From a virus: a stretch of DNA of 55,577 nt. The first letter of the stretch is position 1; every line of letters starts with the position of its first letter. The stretch covers positions 1 to 55,577 of the IMG/VR virus record IMGVR_UViG_3300030110_005976; one strand, written 5' to 3'. The translations under genes and the position numbers were made by a program. A model generated the notes under the pieces. The model was not told the origin of the DNA. It did no database searches and saw only the letters and a list, made by a program, of their open reading frames with translations. Positions 51,746 to 55,577 of this stretch are shown here, piece by piece.

Positions 51746-52231
51746 TTACTTTCTTGAGCAACAATCATTGCATAGGTATCTAGATGGATCATGAACTAAT
51801 GCTGGAGAAACGCTTTCTTCTTTTCCGCATAGACGACAACGGACATCAACCATTGAAGATTTTCTAGACCGAGGTGATTTTCTAACAGACTTATTGGCTT
51901 CATCAGATGCCTTAGCTTCTTCTAGTTCAGCCCTCTCAGAACTTGAAAAAACAGCTTCATCCATAAAGTCTTCAAACTTGTTAGGTCGATTGCCAGACGT
52001 ATCTATTCTTCCACTCCTAGCTTTATCTCCCTTGTCTGTTCCAAATTGTTTCTTAGAGTGAGAATGAGACTTCTTCTTCCTCCCTCCTTTTCCTCGTCGC
52101 TTCTTAGGCTTGGTCTTATCTATAGAGTGTACAGTATCGGAATTATCTTCTGATTGCATTTCTACAATAACCTCTAGCAATTCTTCTTTAGACATTTCCT
52201 TTAGCATTTCTTTTAACTTATCTTTATTCAT
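51746..52231 (-). CDS. Hypothetical basic protein with C-terminal zinc finger
   Basis: This 161-residue protein starts with a helix (LKEMLKEMSKEELLEVIVEM). A basic, Lys/Arg/Ser-rich unstructured part follows (KPKKRRGKGGRKKKSHSHSKK). The C-terminus has a zinc motif CRLCGKEE…YLCNDC. The layout suggests a nucleic acid-binding protein. Its stop lies two bases before the helicase ATG. It may load or regulate the helicase, but no known loader family is recognised. Confidence 0.55.
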   Translation of the reverse strand: MNKDKLKEMLKEMSKEELLEVIVEMQSEDNSDTVHSIDKTKPKKRRGKGGRKKKSHSHSKKQFGTDKGDKARSGRIDTSGNRPNKFEDFMDEAVFSSSERAELEEAKASDEANKSVRKSPRSRKSSMVDVRCRLCGKEESVSPALVHDPSRYLCNDCCSRK

Positions 52232-52713
52232 GTCCTGTTTATCTTTGCTCTCTGAAGGTTAACAAATAAATCACTTAGGTTCTTAACTGAGCTCGCTAGA
52301 TATGTTAGTCTATCTGCCCTTTGTTGCGCATACGTTTTAATGCTTTCAAGTTTGCAGGCGTACCCATCTTCCCTAACTGCTTGATAGTACTGACTATCCC
52401 ATGAACCTTTATATTGTGCTTCTCTACCAGACATCATTCTTTTAAGGTTCGACGACGCCCAATTAACACGCGCTATTTCTCTATTGTAAGATCTTTGTAG
52501 GTAGAAAGAAAATCCTCCAAGCAATAGAGCCGCTTCAGCGCACTCATCTACTGTGAGCTTTTCCATCTGCTGTCTTGGCATATTCATATATTGCTTAACA
52601 GACTGATCGTGAAAGTCTCCAGCATAGGAGACCAGTCCTAAACTTGACTCATATTCATCTAAGACTTTATCTATTTGATCTAGTCGTTCCTTTGGTTTAT
52701 TCGGATTCTCCAT
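52228..52713 (-). CDS. Hypothetical helical protein in the replication region
   Basis: This 161-residue protein has AGG five bases before the ATG. It is largely helical, with ERLDQIDKVLDEYESSLG at the start and a C-terminal AQQRADRLTYLASSVKNLSDLF. A conserved-looking core sits around KLTVDECAEAALLLGGFSFYLQ. It overlaps the nuclease gene by 34 bases and the zinc-finger gene by four. No fold was recognised. An adaptor in replication is possible by position. Confidence 0.5.
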   Translation of the reverse strand: MENPNKPKERLDQIDKVLDEYESSLGLVSYAGDFHDQSVKQYMNMPRQQMEKLTVDECAEAALLLGGFSFYLQRSYNREIARVNWASSNLKRMMSGREAQYKGSWDSQYYQAVREDGYACKLESIKTYAQQRADRLTYLASSVKNLSDLFVNLQRAKINRT

Positions 52714-53096
52714 TGATCCTCATCCTCGTTGTAAGGTAATTCAATATACGTTATATTATTATACTCGCACCATTCTGCTTTTCTCCGGTCTCTTTTTCTC
52801 TGATTCGCAAAATCTTGTGCAGAAGCATGGAACATTGTATTGAACTTGTAATGTTGCTGACCATGAACCTCGACAACCAACTTAACAGTATTTAGATAGA
52901 AGTCAAAGAAAAGCTTCTCAGTTCTAGTTATAGGTGCAGCTACCTCTTCAAGAATTTGAACTGTTGGAAAAATATCCTTGAGAATACTTCTAGCCTTTAA
53001 ATGCAGCTTAGATCGAGGCCTACTCTCACTAGCTCTAACTACATAACCATGAAGCTTCCAATTATGTATCTGACCATCAAGTCCTCTAATTTTCAT
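52680..53096 (-). CDS. Small Vsr/DUF559-like endonuclease
   Basis: This 138-residue protein carries the compact PD-(D/E)XK core: KLFFDFYLNTVKLVVEVHGQQHY (D65; E76 with VHG) and RKRDRRKAEWCEYNNITYIELPY, the last-strand helix. Very short patch repair and DUF559 enzymes have the same order. It could act as a repair or recombination nuclease. The gene overlaps the RecA-like gene by 11 bases and the next gene by 34, so it is part of the replication/repair string, not a mobile insertion. Confidence 0.65.
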   Translation of the reverse strand: MKIRGLDGQIHNWKLHGYVVRASESRPRSKLHLKARSILKDIFPTVQILEEVAAPITRTEKLFFDFYLNTVKLVVEVHGQQHYKFNTMFHASAQDFANQRKRDRRKAEWCEYNNITYIELPYNEDEDQWRIRINQRND

Positions 53097-54069
53097 TTAT
53101 TCCAACCATAGAAAACACTTCGTCTCTAAAGGCTTTATACTGTTCCGGATTTTCCTCTAGATACTGAGCTAGTTTAACTTTTCCTTGAATCTTGTCCCCA
53201 TTGGGCAACTTCAACCAAGCCCCTGCCTTGCTGATAAGCCCGAAGTCAATCAATAGATCTGCTATCTCCATCTCTTTCCATATGCCTTTACCATACCTAA
53301 TATGACTCTCAACCTTCTGTCCCGGAGGGCCAATAGCAGAGGTCATTATTTGCCAATGAATAGTTTGCCCAATTTGGGTATCACCCTGCATTAGAGGCAC
53401 TGAGTGAGTTGCATGGAGCTTAACATCTACTTGGTATTTTAGTGCGCTACCTGACTTTTCAATCTTAGATTTCCCCCTGCCAAATCTCTGAACATTAGCC
53501 ATTAGGTGAGTTATACCAACAACAGTCACTCTATTTATGGGTAAGACATTAGAGATGCGGCGGCAAAATTTAGCAAGAACTTTCTGGACGCTCATCACCT
53601 GAATGTCTTCTAGATTGCCAGTAAGCTCAGACTCACTAGATAGAGCAGAAAAAGAGTCAACGACCGCTATTGCTCCGGGCTTTGTATGAACTATGTTATC
53701 GACAATGCTTAAATACTTTTCAGCAGATAAGATATTTCCTTCTGTCGAACCAATAATTTGCATAAGCTTTGGGTCTAAACTTAGATCGGTAATTCCTTGC
53801 AGGTCTCGCTTCTTCAAGCGACCTTCTATGTTAGCGTAGTACACTTCCCTTTCGTAATGCTTCTGCGCATTTGCACAAAAACTCAATGCTGTTACTGTCT
53901 TTCCTACTTTCTCCGGTCCTGTCATTATAAACAGAGATCCTTCAGGCACGCCTCCACCTAAAGCCATGTCTAGCTTAGGGCCAACAGAAATGACTTCGAG
54001 AGGTTTTTCTGTTATAGAGCTCGCATCATGAAGGACATCACCGTATTCTTTGATAATGTCTTTATTCAT
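53086..54069 (-). CDS. recA: RecA-like recombinase
   Basis: The 327-residue protein has GPEKVGKT (51-58) as Walker A, AIAVVDSFSALS as Walker B, and VTVVGITHLMANV as the sensor strand. SVGPKLDMALGGGVPEGSLFIMTG resembles the RecA/RadA entry. SGSALKYQVDVKLHA matches the C-terminal core segment. It pairs homologous DNA in phage recombination and repair. It overlaps both neighbours by 8-11 bases. It could equally be called UvsX/RadA-like. Either way the motor fold is clear. Confidence 0.85.
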   Translation of the reverse strand: MNKDIIKEYGDVLHDASSITEKPLEVISVGPKLDMALGGGVPEGSLFIMTGPEKVGKTVTALSFCANAQKHYEREVYYANIEGRLKKRDLQGITDLSLDPKLMQIIGSTEGNILSAEKYLSIVDNIVHTKPGAIAVVDSFSALSSESELTGNLEDIQVMSVQKVLAKFCRRISNVLPINRVTVVGITHLMANVQRFGRGKSKIEKSGSALKYQVDVKLHATHSVPLMQGDTQIGQTIHWQIMTSAIGPPGQKVESHIRYGKGIWKEMEIADLLIDFGLISKAGAWLKLPNGDKIQGKVKLAQYLEENPEQYKAFRDEVFSMVGINEN

Positions 54070-54493
54070 CGAGTTCCCTTAATTTAGATATAATAGATTT
54101 TTTATTGTTATTCGTCTTATGCTTGATAGATTCTTTTTCAACTATCTCATAATCAGTAGCCTCTCTATCTTTTATCAAGGCTTCCTTCTCCTTAATTATA
54201 CTTTGAAGAAACGGAGATCTTAAAGAATAAGTTTTCCAACATCTTCTATCCTTTAGAGCTGCTATTATTGCCTCTTCAGGAAAGTCCTTTAAGAGGCTGT
54301 TAGCTATAGTAATTTGATAGCGAAAGTATTTTCTCCATTCGCTTATCTCCCAAAATTTAATTGGGAGTTCCTTATTTTCCTTTTGGGCTTTCTTCTCACA
54401 TACAAATTCTGTTATGTATTGAGGTGCGGATACCCATCCGTCTGGAGAATATCGGGATGGGTATTTGCTTTTGTTAGTCCTGTTTTTACTCAT
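54062..54493 (-). CDS. Hypothetical protein upstream of the RecA-like gene
   Basis: This 143-residue protein has a basic start and a WEISEWRKYFRYQITIANSLL helix. AIIAALKDRRCWKTYSLRSP follows, a wording that recurs in phage proteins of unknown role found near RecA genes. The C-terminus is charged and Lys/Asn-rich. It overlaps the RecA-like gene by eight bases and the previous gene by eight, so it is coupled to both. Unknown function. Confidence 0.5.
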   Translation of the reverse strand: MSKNRTNKSKYPSRYSPDGWVSAPQYITEFVCEKKAQKENKELPIKFWEISEWRKYFRYQITIANSLLKDFPEEAIIAALKDRRCWKTYSLRSPFLQSIIKEKEALIKDREATDYEIVEKESIKHKTNNNKKSIISKLRELDE

Positions 54494-54797
54494 TAATCTT
54501 ATGTATAACTTGTGGTTTCTGTTCTGGGGCAGTTCTATTAAAACGTTTCTTTGCTTCGTCTACATTGTATGAACCAGCCTCAGTCATAACTGTAACGCCT
54601 TTATTGCCAGAGGCAGTCTCATTGATTGTCATAGGACCCGGCTCATCATTGTAGTCGTCAATAAGATTTTGAATTAAGTCCACAGGTCTGTCAAGAGCCT
54701 TTGCTACAGCATCAATATCCATACCATTACTCAACATTCCCTCGATGCAAAACTTTTCAGTTTCAGTAAGCTTTTTTGCTTTAGATAATTTTCCCAT
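54486..54797 (-). CDS. Small helix-turn-helix-like protein
   Basis: I choose the ATG at 54797, with AGGGA about ten bases upstream and one base after the previous stop. The 103-residue product has TETEKFCIEGMLSNGMDIDAVAKALDRPVDLIQNLI, a helix-turn-helix-like region. An acidic stretch and a basic tail follow. It may be a small transcription regulator or DNA-binding accessory. No named family was recognised. Confidence 0.5.
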   Translation of the reverse strand: MGKLSKAKKLTETEKFCIEGMLSNGMDIDAVAKALDRPVDLIQNLIDDYNDEPGPMTINETASGNKGVTVMTEAGSYNVDEAKKRFNRTAPEQKPQVIHKINE

Positions 54798-54798
54798 T

Positions 54799-55200
54799 TT
54801 ATAGTTCCCTTTCTGAATTGCGTAACCAAGCAACATTCTTTGTTCTTAAAAAGTTAATGTAAAAATCAAATGCCTTCTTAGGCACTTTCTTTAGCTCCCA
54901 CTCCGGGCGTCCAGCGTGACGTAATTGTTTACGCTCTGTGCCTTCACTATATAGTCCGATAGGATTGAAAACTTTACCATGTCTACCAATCTTTATGTAA
55001 TATCTATCTCTAGTTTCATCTGAGCTAGACTTGGCGTGAAGATAAACTGGATCAAAGCCATCTGAATGCAGTCTAGGAAATCCTTCTTTGTCGATCCAGT
55101 CGTGCTTTCCAAAGATTGTATATAAAATATCATCGCTTTCAGTATGCTGTAAGCTTTCATTGTTATCAGGTCTGTCAGCGTTTATCTTAAAATTACTCAT
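54799..55200 (-). CDS. Hypothetical protein
   Basis: This 133-residue protein is not recognised. Its middle (GKHDWIDKEGFPRLH; DRYYIKIGRHGKVFNP; GLYSEGTERKQL) is rich in aromatic and charged residues, and the C-terminus has a KKVPKKAFDFYINFLRTKN helix. Such proteins appear in phage replication regions without assigned role. It overlaps the gene before it by four bases and lies one base ahead of the next. Confidence 0.5.
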   Translation of the reverse strand: MSNFKINADRPDNNESLQHTESDDILYTIFGKHDWIDKEGFPRLHSDGFDPVYLHAKSSSDETRDRYYIKIGRHGKVFNPIGLYSEGTERKQLRHAGRPEWELKKVPKKAFDFYINFLRTKNVAWLRNSEREL

Positions 55201-55577
55201 CTGTTTTTCTTCCTTCTTTTCTTCTTGGGTTCATCTTTTGTCCACTTGACTCCACCGTCTGGCTTTTCCATTCTGCTCATACCTTCGGGAAGTTCAGCAC
55301 CACCCTGAACCTTTTTGGTCTTAAAGTCACGCTTCATATCTTCACATTTCCACTTACCGTACTTCTTGCTTTGCTTATCGGCGTAGTGCCCTAAAGTTTT
55401 TGCCTCTGAGACAGAGAAGTTATATGCGCCATAAACATTATCTTCTTCATAATCTCTATGTACTGGCTTTATCTTTTTGCAAGAAGGGCATTTCTTCTTG
55501 TCTTTATATTCAGATCTATGACAAAAGATTGACCATCTATGGTTGCACTCGTCACAAATGTAGCTGTATTCAGGCAT
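55197..55577 (-). CDS. FmdB-like zinc-ribbon protein
   Basis: The ATG is the last three bases of the window, so the gene is complete but its ribosome site is outside. The 126-residue product begins YSYICDECNHRWS and CPSCKK, the zinc-ribbon of FmdB-type small regulators. The rest is basic, ending in a Lys/Arg run (KKKRRKKNR). It is the furthest upstream gene of the visible minus-strand block. A nucleic acid-binding role is plausible. Confidence 0.65.
   Translation of the reverse strand: MPEYSYICDECNHRWSIFCHRSEYKDKKKCPSCKKIKPVHRDYEEDNVYGAYNFSVSEAKTLGHYADKQSKKYGKWKCEDMKRDFKTKKVQGGAELPEGMSRMEKPDGGVKWTKDEPKKKRRKKNR

Noticed and set aside
1-55577. tRNA genes
   Set aside because: The gaps between genes are too short or lack a cloverleaf. 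None was seen by eye, although no covariance search could be run.

Overview
The window is part of a large double-stranded DNA tailed bacteriophage genome (Caudoviricetes). It carries neck, tail tube, tape measure and tail tip genes, a phage replication set, almost no intergenic space, and no host-type genes or tRNAs that I could see. The base composition is AT-rich (roughly 40% G+C by eye). The host cannot be named from the sequence. One tube-like major tail protein and no sheath-sized gene between the neck and the tape measure point to a siphovirus. The 3871-residue tape measure would imply a very long tail, several hundred nanometres at about 0.15 nm per residue.

The window has two convergent gene blocks. 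Block 1 (plus strand, 1-32705) is virion assembly. It holds tail fibre and beta-helix appendage genes (1-3150), an adaptor/neck group (3193-6481), the major tail tube gene (6548-7774) with an intrinsic terminator, and a membrane protein gene (7928). An actin-like ATPase gene (8196) follows, then three pre-tape-measure genes (9456-11900), two of which look like diverged paralogues. After a second terminator comes the tape measure (11971-23586), then tail hub and tip genes (23607-31230), one of them extremely cysteine-rich. The block ends with three small genes that share a Cys/His module (31240-32705). Head genes (terminase, portal, capsid) are not in the window and presumably lie to the left.

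Block 2 (minus strand, read right to left from 55577 to 32761) is one compact gene string with mostly 1-10 base overlaps. It begins with small zinc-ribbon and hypothetical genes. The replication and recombination set follows: a RecA-like recombinase, a Vsr-like nuclease, a DnaB-like helicase, a DnaG-like primase, a deoxynucleoside monophosphate kinase, a RecB/Cas4-like nuclease and a DNA polymerase III alpha subunit. The polymerase is split into two genes with a DnaQ-like exonuclease gene between them. A short sigma-70-family factor comes next. The string then enters a cluster of about nine glycan-related genes (glycosyltransferases, a sugar nucleotidyltransferase, a methyltransferase-like remnant) and finishes with a free-standing nuclease, a probable Rad52-type annealing protein and a zinc-ribbon protein. 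The two blocks meet at a bidirectional terminator near 32719.

The most striking observations are four. A by-eye scan found no CCWGG site anywhere in the window, and Pro-Gly codon pairs appear to be written CCC/CCG-GGN. A split PolIII alpha has its proofreading-type exonuclease embedded in the split. An actin-like ATPase gene lies inside the tail operon. A glycosyltransferase cluster sits inside the replication transcript.
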